64,000 bases of DNA from Macrostomum hystrix (taxonomy: Eukaryota > Platyhelminthes > Macrostomidae), in NCBI GenBank assembly GCA_950097015.1, contig CATNEN010000038.1, forward strand, positions 32,946,501-33,010,500. Reading direction: 5' to 3'. Below, piece after piece: positions 31,546 through 42,321 of the stretch. The notes below the pieces were generated by a model. It saw nothing but the letters and a program-made list of their open reading frames with translations, searched no databases and had not been told where the DNA came from. The position numbers were made by a program, and so were the translations under genes. The stretch's first letter is position 1. Every line of letters starts with the position of its first letter.

Positions 31546-32762
31546 GTGTCTCATATGTTAATGTTTAGTACGCAGGGTAACGGTTGTTTTGCGTTAAATT
31601 TAAGTTGCTGCCCATATCTTTCAAGAATATGTGATAGCTTATCATATAGATTTTTTGTTTCTTTAGCATTTGCTTGCATGCAGTTTCACATTTAGGAAGC
31701 GAGTCTATCATTAAAGTGATGTTTATCTTAAATACATGTGATGCTGGCGAATATATATCTTAATGTGCATGTTTTAAATCAATAGATTATCAATATGATC
31801 AAAATGATTCAATACAATGCCAACAATAAAACTGTCGCGGTGTTATAACTGCAATAACTGCTGTTTGATAGTGTAAACAATATAATAAAAGAACAAATAA
31901 AGTTGTTCCGCATGGTTGTGAGTCAATTTTTTCATTTCATTAGTTACTCGTTGTTTTAAAATTACAGTACGTTTGAAGCATGAATTGAACTTTATCGGAA
32001 AGAAGTTCGTAAATCCTATTAAATATATCGTTGTAATTGGCGACACATTACTGCACGTATAAAAAGATCGTACGTATATGATAATAGCCATTTAATAAGC
32101 ATTCTGTGGTTAGAACCATCTTATAACTTACACATTTTAATCTATGGTAATAAAACTCGCAATTAAGCATTAGTGTACTTTCACGACACGCGCACTCGAG
32201 AGTCGGGCCAATAGTCTCATGAGTCATGACTAACTATCCATTTCGATCATGAATCGTATTTATCATTTTGACATGCATCAACCTACCATATACGAGTACA
32301 TTCGGCACGCCTCGGGGTGAATGAATGAATCTATGCGACCGTATATACCATAGACAAAACCAATCATGCGCAAGTGAGATTGCACGCAGCTGTGTCATCA
32401 TGCCCAACTGCAAGTCCATGAGGTCAGTTTTCCAAATCCTCGAGGACAACCCGGACTTCAGCGTGCGCAAGCAGTTAAATGATAAAGTCGAGGTGTTAAC
32501 TTCGAAACATGTACTCGTGCATTAGTTATAAAAATCTATTGACTTTCTGAGCAGTGTTCAATAAAAGTCGAGAAACTTTTGGCTCAATCTAACTGACTTA
32601 TAGTTGGTACACTCGAAAGTTTAACTTAAAAAGTCGAAACCTCAAGCATGATCACCGCACTCACCGATAATTTTCAGTTCGGGTATTAATAAGAGAAAAG
32701 AAAATATTCATCTACTTCTAAGCAAAAAGTAATAAAAGAAATACAGCATAGTCGGCGAGCGC
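31546..32762. other. Region upstream of ILK
   Basis: AT-rich intergenic sequence becoming mixed near 32160-32530. A 48-codon frame beginning MPNCKSMRSVFQILEDN (32400-32525) is not a family I recognise. It may be chance or part of an unrecognised exon. Confidence 0.4.
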
Positions 32763-35024
32763 ATGGACGAAATCGTCTCCTGGGTTCGCGCCGGCGACGC
32801 CATCCGGGTTCGTCAGTGGCTGGACGATCCGCGCCACGACCCGACTTGGACAGACGACCACCGATTCAGCCTGCTCCACTGGGCCGCCTGGGAGGGCCAC
32901 ATCGGCCTCGCTGACCTGCTGGCTGCTCGCCTCGGCGGCGCTAACGCCGTCAACTTCAGGAACGCCGGCGGCGACACCCCGCTGCACGCGGCGGCCTCGC
33001 ATGGCCACGCTCAGCTAGTCAAGCGGCTTTTGCAGTTGAAGGCCGAACTGGAGGCTGTCAACGAGCACGGCAACACGCCGTTGCACTATGCGTGCTTCTT
33101 CAACTATCCGGAGACAGCGCTGGAGCTGCTGATGGCGGCGGCGTCGGCGACAGGCCGGAGCGGAGAGTTTGCGTTAGGCCGCGAGAATCGATACGGCCAG
33201 ACGCCGATTGATTTGGCGCGTCCGGCGCTGGCAAATGAGCTGAAAAATGCTGCGTCTAGCTTGGGACTGGTGAGTCACTCGCTGCAGCCAAATCTGTTGC
33301 GTTCATATTCCACCCTGTTGGCGCTATGGCATGTGGTCTGCATCTCCGGGTACGAACCTGTCCCCGCGTGAGTGATGCAGCTGCAGCAGGACTTTCATAC
33401 GGGGCCTCGTTCTCGACGCTATCGCCAGTTTGAAAGGCCGTGCGTAGCAGCTCCAAAAGCACAGATTTAGATAGCTAACTTAACCAAGCTGGCACTCATA
33501 AACTCACTCGTGTTCGCTCTTCCAACTTAGGACCCAAGCCGTCGTCAAGCATGGCAAGCGGACAGCATTGCCTTCGCTCGTCAACAGAGCCAGGCGTCCA
33601 ACCTATCAGCCGACTGCATCGCCGACTTTCTGGTGGTCCCGCCCCTATCGCCAAATCCGACGTCAACTCTGACTGGCCCAACGACTCTGCTCAATCGTCA
33701 GATTAGTCAGCAGATTGACAAACAGCTGCGATTGATTCGCCCGATGTTGCTGACAACTCAAGGACCCACTCCGCCGGGCTGTGGCCGCTCCCAGCTGTGG
33801 CTCGGCGTCTGGCTTGGCGACCAATCGGTTGCCGAAGCCCAGGTGGCCGTTCGCGTCTATAGGCTCTCGCGCAGAGTTAGCGTCGACATTGCCGAACGCG
33901 TGGCCCGTCTGCGCCGAGAGCTGGCGCTGCTGGCGCCCCGGCTGCGAGTGTTTAACTGCGCCCAGGTGCAGCCGCTGCTGGCCTCTAGTGTTGTTGAAGG
34001 CGGCAGCAGCGGGGGCGCAGAGGTAGATGCTTCTGCCTTACCACAGCTGACACTGGTGAGCGGCTACCTGCAGCTGGGCTCTCTGTATCACCTGTTGCAT
34101 CGACCTGAGCAGCAAGGTAAATATTACTTATGGAGATCGCCTGCATACCGTTGTGTACAGCTGCTCAGTCCGTGGACTGGGGAAACCGCTTTAGACTAAT
34201 CAAAATATCCACCTTTGCCGATTTTTATTGCTGGTCTTGGGACTGAAGCACTAGGGAATTAAGTATCTTGTAGGAGTCGAACTCCCGACCTCTTCAGTTA
34301 GAAATTCGAACTTCTGTTTACTGGGCTGTGAAACCAGCTAGGAAAATGATTGCAGAATACTCTTGGTTCTGTGCAATTTGTAATACAGGCTTTGAGCTCG
34401 ATACGTCAAGAACTGTCAGGATAGCTTTGGATGTTGCCAACGGAATGGACTACATCAGCAGAATGGATCCGCCGCTGAGCTGCTATCAGTTGAACTCCAA
34501 GTCTGTTGTGGTAAGGATTAGCCTGTGCATTGGGCCGTCAGGTCATGTATGCATGTATACATATTCATGTATACTCTGTCGGGAGTGTTCAAATCTCACT
34601 TTAGTGGTTTGCATGGTAGATGGATTATAGCTTAGACTTCTTGACAACTGAGGTGGTAACGAATGATCATGATTGTTTGCTTTAACTTTAATATTTGTGT
34701 ATTTAACGCTCTTCTAGACTACTTGATACTACTTCAAAAAGTAGTGCATGTTGCTTGGGCGCGAACAAATACGTGCTGGATTGAATTCAAGATATTGTTG
34801 TTTTAGAAAACATGCGAGTTTGTCCATGGGAAAACTGGACTGCCCGGTATCTCCTTTGCTATAAGCTCGTTTGATCAACTGGATTGTTAGCCCAAACCCC
34901 TAATCCTACCTAACCCTAACCCTAACCCTAACCCTAACCGCAACCCTAACCCACCTTGGAGAGAATGGCCAAAGTTAACATCCGAGGTACAGTGAGTGTG
35001 AGCTTTATTTCTAGTATCTGTATC

Positions 35025-35062
<38 letters not shown>

Positions 35063-35700
35063 TGAGTCTGTGCTCAGGATTCAGCGGAATGGGCAGAATC
35101 GTCTACTCTCTGGTGCCTACAGCCCTCCTGCAAGTAATTGTGTTAGCAGCAATCAAGTTACTTTTAATGTCTTGGAACTCCCCAGAATATAAACACAACA
35201 GCGCGAGACATTGTCGGACATGTACATTTTGTGCACTTTTTTAGCTTGACGACAATATGACAGCCAAGATAAGCCTTGCCAGCTGTCGCTTTCCGGTTGG
35301 TCCCGGCGCCCAACGCAGCAGCGGCTCAATTCACGAGCGCCAGCCGGCCTGGCTAGCCCCAGAAGCTCTGGCCAATCCGGTGGGTTCTTTTAACTCGGGC
35401 GCAGCCCACATGTGGAGCTTCGGTGTGTTGCTATGGGAACTGGGCACGCGGCTGGTGCCCTTCGCCAACTTGCTGCCCATGGAAATTGGCCTGCTCATTG
35501 CCACCAGGGGCTTGCGGCTGCCAGCGTACGCTTTGACGCTGCAGCAGGAGGCTGGTATGTCGTCGGCTATGGCCGGATGGATGGCTCGTTTATTTGCCAT
35601 GGCAACTAATGAGTTGCCGGGCGCGAGGCCGCGATTTCAAGCGCTTCTGCCAATCCTAGGAAAAATAGTGACGGCTGCTGAGAGAAGCACCACGGCTTAA
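32763..35700 (+). CDS. ILK: Integrin-linked kinase (pseudokinase scaffold)
   Basis: The scaffold of the ILK-PINCH-parvin complex at integrin adhesions. Exons are 32763-33269, 33531-34116, 34389-34510 and 35245-35700, 1671 nt, 556 residues against about 450 in other animals. Exon 1 is the ankyrin domain, starting MDEIVSWVRAGDAIRVRQWL, with FSLLHWAAWEGH, GDTPLHAAASHGH and VNEHGNTPLHYACFFN, the PINCH-binding repeats. Exon 2 adds a linker of about 60 residues and a strongly diverged kinase N-lobe. Exon 3 has DVANGMDYI and LNSKSVV. Exon 4 has MTAKISLASCR, AWLAPEAL, MWSFGVLLWELGTR and VPFANLLPMEIG. Where other ILKs have VVKVLK (ATP-site lysine) and ADVK (metal-site aspartate), this one has AVRVYR and ASCR, so nucleotide binding as in mammals is doubtful. 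All phases agree. Intron 3 holds an interstitial telomere-like tract. Confidence 0.92.
34143..34335 (-). mobile_element. SINE family A, partial copy in ILK intron 2
   Basis: Reverse orientation: GCTCAGTCCGTGGACTGG at 34151-34168, GAATTAAGTATCTTG, then the head complement GTAGGAGTCGAACTCCCGAC (B-box region) and a decayed end near 34335. It begins within 30 bp of the donor of ILK exon 2. Confidence 0.7.
34900..34953. repeat. Interstitial telomere-type tract (CCCTAA)n
   Basis: About eight hexamers, four of them perfect in a row at 34912-34937, plus degenerate ones (CCTAATCC, CCTACCTAACCC, CCGCAACCCTAACCC). This is the complement of TTAGGG. It lies in ILK intron 3, so it is internal to a gene and not a chromosome end. 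Confidence 0.85.
35026..35062. repeat. (GT)n microsatellite and SINE family B tail in ILK intron 3
   Basis: A run of about 17 GT dinucleotides. It is followed directly (35063-35140) by the 3' part of SINE family B (CTGTGCTCAGGATTCAGCGG, GCCTACAGCCCTCCTGCAA). Confidence 0.75.
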
Positions 35701-36145
35701 CTGACTGGAATTGATAAAACTATTTTTCACTCGTAACCTACTGGCAGTAAGGTATTCGAAAAACTCGCGCCCTATTTTGCAAAAAAATTATTTTCTTCCT
35801 GCAATGAAATCTAGCTTCAAATTAAATTAAGCTACTATAGTGACTGTAAATCTAGTTACTGGTGCTTATATAGTAATTCATTTACTTCGTTGTTTAAACA
35901 GACAATCCAATTTAATTAAAATTTACAATATGTTTTCTTATAATCGCACCCAGTAAATTTTTCCGGTAAGGAATTGATCTGAATTTTTTTCGATTCAATT
36001 TAGTCATTTGACAAACACTTTTATTACTTAGCGGTGAAAATGAATTTTTCTTTATTACCTTTTCTTTCTGGCAATTTCTGGCAGAACAAAATTTTCTGGC
36101 CTTGATCAGATTCAGATTTTATGTGCCACTTAAAACCCACTTTAT
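35701..36145. other. 3' flank of ILK
   Basis: AT-rich, presumably ILK 3' UTR and intergenic. Nothing else is recognised. Confidence 0.4.
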
Positions 36146-37431
36146 ATTCAATTATTATTATTATTATTATTATTAAAACGCGCACGCCATCTATGGGTGC
36201 TGATTTTTTTATATATATATTTTTTAACAACACATTTAAATGAACAACGAAAAGCAACATAAAAAGCGAAGTTAAGTAGGAATCAAATATCGAGCTGGGA
36301 AGGGAAAGCAAAGGTATTAAAAATAAGAGCAGTAAAAACACAAGGGACGCCAGGGATAAAACAAATTATGAAATATCTATTGTTGAATGCTAGTAAAATC
36401 TCGTAGTCTCAGGGCAGCTGTTCCCTTATTTTAGATATTTCTATGATGTATTTTGCTAAAGCTTCAGCGGTTTCTCTATCGTCTTGAGCCATTATGTAGT
36501 TAGATTTTTCTTCTGCTGTTAAGGATATGAAATTGGGGGTTTTCCCAGAAACTTCCGTCTCAAATTTCGAACGTACTGCGCTATACTTATTCCAAGTGCA
36601 CTTAAAAAGGAAGTGGACCTCGTTTTCAACTTCTGTTTTGCACTTACTACATAATCTATTTGCATACGGAATTTTCGGTCTCGCAGTTCGCAATGTTTCG
36701 CAAGCTAGCTTATGGTTTCCTAGTCTAAACGAGGCTATGGTACGTCTCCACTCCGGGTTGTATATTTGTTGTAAATATTTTTCGGCTGAATAATATTGCT
36801 TAAAGGAGTAATAGAAGTGACTTAGCTTGCTTGAGTTCTGTGTCCTTTGTCTCCAATGGGTATCGAACTGAGAAACGAAATTTTTCCTGTGGTTTCCAAT
36901 TGCTTTTGCAGGACTAATGCCTCTGCAGTTCAGCATAACCTCATTGTTGGTCTTTGCTTTGATTCCAACATCACTGTATGTTTGGTCCGCCAATAACTTG
37001 GAAATTATGGAGTCCGGCCGGCTTGTTATGGAGGCCCAGTACGAAATGCTTCTTTTCTGGATGTTGTATAATAAAGGCAATCTGCCTAACTCCGAGCGGG
37101 CCCCGTTGCCATCCGTATTTTGGCTGACTTGTAGTATGGCTTTACAGCACCTGATGTTTACTCTTTCAAAAAGACAGCGGTCCCAAGGACCCAGGTTCCA
37201 CGAGACAAAAGCCCCCCAGGCCTCAGAGGCGTACAGAGCTATGCTTTCTATCATTGCTGTGCAGTACAGCATGAGCTGATTGTATCTGACCGCCCCATGG
37301 CTGGCTAATTTCCTTAAGAGAAGAATAGGATATCCACATTTTTTGTTAATCTCTGTGGCATGGGAATCCACGGTTCCTTTAGCATTGATGTGAAAGCCAA
37401 GATATTTCCATTCTTTGACGCTATCTAACAG
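36146..37431 (-). mobile_element. 5'-truncated non-LTR retrotransposon (C-terminal part of ORF2)
   Basis: A 341-codon open frame on the minus strand from 37431 to the stop at 36409. It starts at LLDSVKEWKYLGFHINAKG, the conserved YLG segment just after a reverse-transcriptase palm. It continues through a connection region and a C-terminal zinc-knuckle-like CSKCKTEVENEVHFLFKC (C-x2-C-x8-H-x4-C). The RT catalytic motifs are absent; an in-frame TAA lies at 37434-37432 at the truncation edge. The 3' side includes a (TTA)n/(AAT)n tract at about 36151-36174, which may be the element's tail. The clade (CR1/Jockey-like) is not certain. Confidence 0.75.
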
Positions 37432-38023
37432 TTATTCAATAAGAACCGTTTTTTCACCTTTATAAGTGAGTCAATTTAGGGAGAAAGTCTACTCGGCAAT
37501 AACCTCATCAAAAGTGCACAGATTTGTTTAAACGCACATACATATTTACCCCTATCTATAGCATGCTCTCTTGTGATTTTCATGTTAATCTATACTTTTT
37601 ATTCATACAACAAAAATATAATTTTATTTTATCATTCATTGGTTCTTACGCTTTATCTAACTTAATCGTTTGACGACGAACCAATTCAGGTCGGATAATA
37701 AGAGTTTGTTTATTTAAGAATCGATAACGTTTTATTTTAGCAAGATCTCGAGTTCGAATCTGGGGCGAGGCCACGTTCATTGCAAACAACAAGTGTCGTT
37801 TTGTAGTCCTTGTGGAAAAATTGTCTCGTTATGCAATACATTTAAGTTCCCATTGTTTTTATAGTTTGGCCATCTGTAGAATGCAAACCGCATCGAATTC
37901 CCAGTCCATGGACAGAACTGCTGTACACTCAAAGCTAATAAATGTGTAATTTCTATCTATCTAGTTTATCTCGTACTATCAACTGTAAATGATAAAGCGA
38001 TTCGATAATGGGAGCAAAAAAAT
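37432..38023. other. Intergenic with small SINE fragments
   Basis: Contains a family B-like fragment (GAGTTCGAATCTGGGGCGAG at 37750) and a family A fragment (CAGTCCATGGACAG near 37901). Otherwise AT-rich and unrecognised. Confidence 0.5.
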
Positions 38024-38326
38024 AATATATTACACCAGCCCCCATAGGGACAGATGTGCAGCCGACAGCACAGCCGCAGTTATCGCGCGGCGCATCTGAA
38101 GGCTGCGTACGGCTGTTCAGTCCATGGACTGGGGGGACGCCACCCCAACCCTCAATTACTCCAGCTAATACTGGTACCCATTTAACAGCTTGGTTAAAGA
38201 ACTGAAGCAATGCAGAGTTAAGTGTCTTGCTAAAGGACACAAATAGATCCAGTGGAGTCGGGAATCGAACCCCCGATTCGTGAGTCGTTGGTCCGACGCT
38301 CTAACCGCTAGGCTACAACCCCTCCA
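38024..38326 (-). mobile_element. SINE family A, full-length copy in the RASL10 3' UTR
   Basis: A copy of about 300 bp on the minus strand. The tRNA-like head is at 38326-38255 (the complement reads GGTTGTAGCCTAGCGGTTAG for the A-box and GGGTTCGATTCC for the B-box). The body includes the palindrome CAGTCCATGGACTG and GCAGCCGACAGCACAGCCGC. The tail is near 38024 with ATATTA-rich sequence. It matches the + strand copy at 49465-49757. It begins 16 bp beyond the stop codon of the RASL10-like gene and has the same orientation, so it is probably part of that transcript. Confidence 0.88.
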
Positions 38327-38341
38327 ATGGAGGCAACCTAG

Positions 38342-39070
38342 CTACAAGACAGAGCACACTGTTCCTCTCAGAGCGGCCTGCATCCTAGCTGCTGTGCCTC
38401 TGTTGATTGACTCGCGCAGTTCCATCATGCGGAATAGTTCGCGAAAGGCGTTCCACACGCGCCAGTTGTACCTGGCCGAGCATTCAGCATAGTTACACTT
38501 CCACTTCTTGCGGACAATGTAGCCCATGGAGGCTTTGTCGCTAAGGCCGGTGCCCGAGCTGCGCTGCGCCGAAGGATTATTGTCGAATACCAGGTCGGCT
38601 TTGTTGCCAAGCACAAGCAGCGGGGCAGACCATCCGCGCTCAAGCAGCTGAAAGCGCAGCTGATGCGCCTGTTGAAAGCTGGCTGGCTCGTTCAAATCAA
38701 ACATGAGCACAATGGCACTGGCTGTGGACAGACCGCAGCCCACGAGACAGCTCGAGAACTCCTCCAGTGAATTTCTTGGAAAATAATCAACTGGCGGACA
38801 ATCAACTAGGCGCGCGTTGAAGATGCGCTCGTTGACGAGGATCGTGTGATAATGCACAAATGGCCGCACTGTGGTCGCATAGGCCTCTGGGGCTGCATTG
38901 TCGAGAAACTGCCGCACAAGAGTGGTCTTGCCAACTCCGCGAGGTCCCAGTACCATGATGCTAATGGTTTGAACGGTTCGATCGACTGCTGCAGCAGCCG
39001 ATGGTACAGTCGCGGCTTCGGTCTGGTTTCCGCGAGTTGTGTAGTTTCCGAATTGCAGCGTTCGATGCAT
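38342..39070 (-). CDS. RASL10: Ras-like small GTPase, RASL10 type
   Basis: Single-exon gene of 242 residues starting MHRTLQFGNY at 39070. The G1 P-loop GPRGVGKTT is at residues 42-50, the G4 motif NKAD at 156-159 and the G5-like ECSARYNW at 196-203. A switch II-region LVDCPP replaces the usual D-x2-G. The segment YIVRKKWKCNYAECSARYNW is a close match to RASL10A/B, which is why I choose this family over Rap or Rheb types. The last four residues, CSVL, form a CaaX box whose terminal Leu favours geranylgeranylation, so membrane attachment is likely. The altered G3 suggests unusual GTP hydrolysis, as in other divergent Ras-like proteins. Lack of introns is unusual beside its intron-rich neighbours and could reflect retroposition or an old intronless gene. 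The cellular role is not well known. Confidence 0.85.
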   Translation of the reverse strand: MHRTLQFGNYTTRGNQTEAATVPSAAAAVDRTVQTISIMVLGPRGVGKTTLVRQFLDNAAPEAYATTVRPFVHYHTILVNERIFNARLVDCPPVDYFPRNSLEEFSSCLVGCGLSTASAIVLMFDLNEPASFQQAHQLRFQLLERGWSAPLLVLGNKADLVFDNNPSAQRSSGTGLSDKASMGYIVRKKWKCNYAECSARYNWRVWNAFRELFRMMELRESINRGTAARMQAALRGTVCSVL

Positions 39071-39254
39071 TTTTTAAGTTTCATTGCTATATTTTATTCG
39101 ATCATGAACGCTTAAGTACCTCTTAGCTTTTATGACCCCAGATACCGATCTAGTCAGCTAAAACTACGTGCGGCAATGAACTCAAAATAATGGCTTGAAT
39201 TAGAGTCCTCATTTTAAGTCTATAATTCGACCACAACCAATAGTATTTCACAAT

Positions 39255-39390
39255 AAATTGGGACGCAGCCACGGGGAGAAGGCTTGGCGGCTTGTCGCGC
39301 AATTTACGCCCTTGACGACCAACCTCCAAACCTCCAAAGCACAATGAACGTGTACACTGTCTGAAGATGAGAAAGTCGAAAGCAATCTTC
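39255..39390 (+). mobile_element. SINE family B fragment
   Basis: The body segment from GGGACGCAGCCACGGGGAG through AACGTGTACACTGTCTGAAG to GATGAGAAAGTC, without head or tail. The same segment recurs at 40712-40835. Sequence from 39391 to 39722 is unique, with a T-rich run near 39480, and shows no gene. Confidence 0.65.
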
Positions 39391-39733
39391 TGACATTAAC
39401 AAACACATGCACGCTTTTCTTTGCAAGTCCGATGCGACTATCAATGCGAGTGTTTTATTTACTCCAATAGCAGCATATGTTTTTTTCCTTTTTTTTCTTT
39501 CGTTCTTTTCGATATTTTGCTTCTCGAATTCGTTCTCTTTTGTCTCCCCACAGTTTCTGTTCGAAGGGTGAGAGATGTAGTGTGCGTACGCACGTGAGCC
39601 AGGCCCAGGTGTACACCTGGGTCGTTTGATTGGTTGCTGAGCGGGTGGGTGTCGCCACCCCAGTTCTAGCAAATAATATATTGACTGGGGCGCTCAGTGT
39701 GGCAGTAAAAATGAGAGTTTTGTCTGCACATTA

Positions 39734-40679
39734 TATATATATATATATAGACGCAAAAAGTTAGATAGCTTTTGCGCGCACGCGCTCGCAGAACAGTCGG
39801 GAGGGGCAGGCCATGGCGGACTGGGGATCAAGTCCGATAGCCTGCAAGTCAGCCAACAGAGTGGTAATTAGCGTCACAGTTCTTCCTTGGCCGCGGCGCA
39901 GCCGCTCGGTCGGTTGGTGCAGGAGGACCAGCGCAAGCGGGTTTCGCTCGCCGCGACCGTGGCTCCTCAGACAGTGGCCCAGCAGCATCTGGCGGCGCCG
40001 GCGCAGGGTGACGCTCAGGGCTGGGACGCCGGCGCGAACCATCAGGTCTCTGGACGGCAGCCTCTCCGGGTAGTGCACGCCCAGGGCGTGGCGCAGCAGG
40101 GACCTGTATATCGCGTCCAGGGCTTTCTCTCGCGTGGCGGTCATCGGCACTGCTTCCATGCCGTACAGAAGGATAGGCTCAACGGCAGCGCGGAAGAGGC
40201 GCACCTTCAGGCTGTCTCTTGCAGCAGAGTTGAAGACGTTCCTGAGAAGGTGCGCCGCACGCCAGGCCTGATTCCTTCTGTCGGAGACGATGGAGTCGGG
40301 ACTCATCACCAGGGAGCCGAGGTACCGAAAGTCCTCGCACACCGCGATGGCGTCTCCGTTGGGCAGATCTAGTGCCGGGGCGGTATCAGTGCCCACGTGC
40401 AGCACTTCTGTCTTCAGTGCGTTGATCATCAGTCCAACCCGAGCGCCCTCCTCGCAGAGTCTTAAGAGAGCGCGTTGGGCAGCAGCTGGATCGCGACAGA
40501 GGAGTGCGATGTCGTCGGCATACGCAAGAGCCGGCAGCGGGACTGCAGGGTGTCGGGAGCTTCGACGTGGGACTAGCACATAGCCGTCGTCATCATGGAG
40601 AGACCGGCGCAGCACGTAGTCCACGACCATGATGAAAAGCAGAGGAGCCAGTGTGTCGCCCTGAAGGACGCCAGAGCTT
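39734..40679 (-). mobile_element. 5'-truncated LINE with reverse transcriptase fragment and 11-bp target duplication
   Basis: The insertion is bounded by the direct repeat TCTGCACATTA at 39723-39733 and 40680-40690. On the minus strand it starts inside the RT domain (GVLQGDTLAPLLFIMVVDYV) and remains open through the catalytic YADDIALL box. It continues through FRYLGSLV to a stop at 39761, and ends with a (TA)n tail at 39734-39750. About 306 codons survive without a stop. The truncated 5' end, simple-repeat tail and intact duplication are typical of target-primed reverse transcription. The intact frame suggests a recent insertion. The RT resembles invertebrate LINEs with the QGDTLAP and LAYADDIAL motifs; the clade is not assigned. 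Confidence 0.88.
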
Positions 40680-40707
40680 TCTGCACATTAAAAATAGCCT
40701 CGGCCTT

Positions 40708-40960
40708 AGTTACAGCCACGGGAAGAAGGCTTGGGGGCTTGTCATGCAATTTACGCCATTGAGGGCCAACCTTTAAACCTCCAAAGCGCAATGATTAACG
40801 TGTACACTGTCTGAAGATGAGAAAGTCAGGGCAGATGTAAACACCTGTGAGCGTGTGTGTCTTCGTATGATATCTGTGTGAGTGTGTGTGCTGCGGGTCT
40901 ACTGTCACTAAATAATGTGCCATTGCCCACAGCCCTCCTGCAATTATTATCATTATTAGT
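40708..40960 (+). mobile_element. SINE family B, head-truncated copy
   Basis: Begins GTTACAGCCACGGGAAGAAG, carries GTACACTGTCTGAAGATGAG and GGCAGATGTAAACACCTGTG, and ends GCCCACAGCCCTCCTGCAAT with an (ATT)n-like tail at 40941-40958. It lies 18 bp from the LINE target duplication. Confidence 0.75.
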
Positions 40961-41181
40961 ATTTCCAGTCGATTTTATATTTATCGAATGTTAGTAATTT
41001 TATTATATTTATCAATTTATGTGACTCAAAGCAAGAGTTGTAAGTTAAAAGTGTCATTTTTAAAAGTAAAGTGTCAAAGTAAAAGTTCGATTTTTCCAAA
41101 TACAATCAGTACATAATGGTACGCTCGTATATTAAGGGTGCTGCAACATTATTGAATTTTTTTAGCATAGGAATGCATTTG

Positions 41182-41790
41182 TCACTGAATAATTGCACCA
41201 CACTGAATGACTAGACAGGATTGGTGCAACTGGCGGAAACCAAAGCTCTTCCACCTTGGCTTGCGTCCGAGCGGCGGTGGCGCAGTGTCCCAAAGGATGA
41301 AGGGTCTCTGACGCGTGATGCGGCGCTTACTCAGAACACCATCGCGCAGACGATAGAGCCGATGACATAATCGGAATCGACTGTCTGACCTTGTGGCAGC
41401 TGGTAATCGACCAGAAGCACACAAGGTGCGCCAAACCACAGTCATGCACATGTCACTTTGCGTCCAGGCCGACTTCATCGCCTTTTGTTGAGGGTGGCAG
41501 CCTCTGGGGCCCCAATGCATCGACTGCTGCTTTGTCTCGTTCATTGTGATGAGCAGCTCCTTGAATTTTGTATCGTCATTATCATTCCACAGCGCCCAGT
41601 TCTCCATTGAGTAATTCCCACCTCGAGCATATCTTTGAGTTCCTTGATGTTGCGGGTGACAGTCGAATTGTGAAAAAACAGGACAGCAGTCATTTTGTCT
41701 TGACCTGTGCTCGAGCGTGGGTCGCTTGATCGAAAAGCATAAGCAACACTTATGATCGCAGCGAGTCGATGATGCTCTAATTACTTGCGT
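41182..41790 (-). pseudogene. Decayed mariner-like transposase fragment (tentative)
   Basis: A 141-codon minus-strand frame (41607-41182) contains NETKQQSMHWGPRGC, reminiscent of the conserved ETKQQSM-W block of mariner transposases, and further on a KSAWTQS segment like their K-W-S-K region. Upstream minus-strand frames (41790-41620) carry AVLFFHNSTVTRNIKELKD, not recognised. No catalytic triad or terminal repeats were found. It could instead be an unrelated decayed sequence. The rest of 40961-42321 shows nothing else. Confidence 0.35.
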
Positions 41791-42321
41791 GTGCGACTAA
41801 GGAGAATGAACAAATACAATTGGTGCACCTCATCAGGTCTGCGTCGCTGTCGTTGAGATGCCATGATAAAACGGCGCTGACTCTCCGGAGACCCAAGCTC
41901 CGAATGAATTTTGGTCGACTCATTTCGTCACTTTTGACTGAATTTCACATCGTGTCGCAACTCCTTAAAGACTAAACCAATTGCTTTATCTCTTACGTTG
42001 TGTGGTAGACTTGTATACGCGGAATTCAATGAAAAAACTATTCATAGCCAGGCGGAATAATTAGACATTTAGCCTAATTAAAATTATTTTTTACTTTGAG
42101 GAAGCCCTAGCACGGAAAATTTTGCCGCACCCCATTTGCAATACGTATTTAGATGTCGCCCAGATACTTAGTTTCTTATTATTATTATTTTATATATTAT
42201 TTATTATTTATTATTATTATTTGATAATATGCTTTTATTATGTATAATATTATAATTTCTTCATCATGATGATCATAATCACTATTGTAGAAATATATAT
42301 TTGATCCTCGTGCTGCTACAG

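Noticed and set aside
32400-32525. Short frame beginning MPNCKSMRSVFQILEDN
   Set aside because: No family recognised and no supporting splice or codon signal that I could see.
39813-40583. Plus-strand frames of 161, 97 and 86 codons
   Set aside because: Antisense of the LINE reverse-transcriptase frame, which carries the YADD motif.
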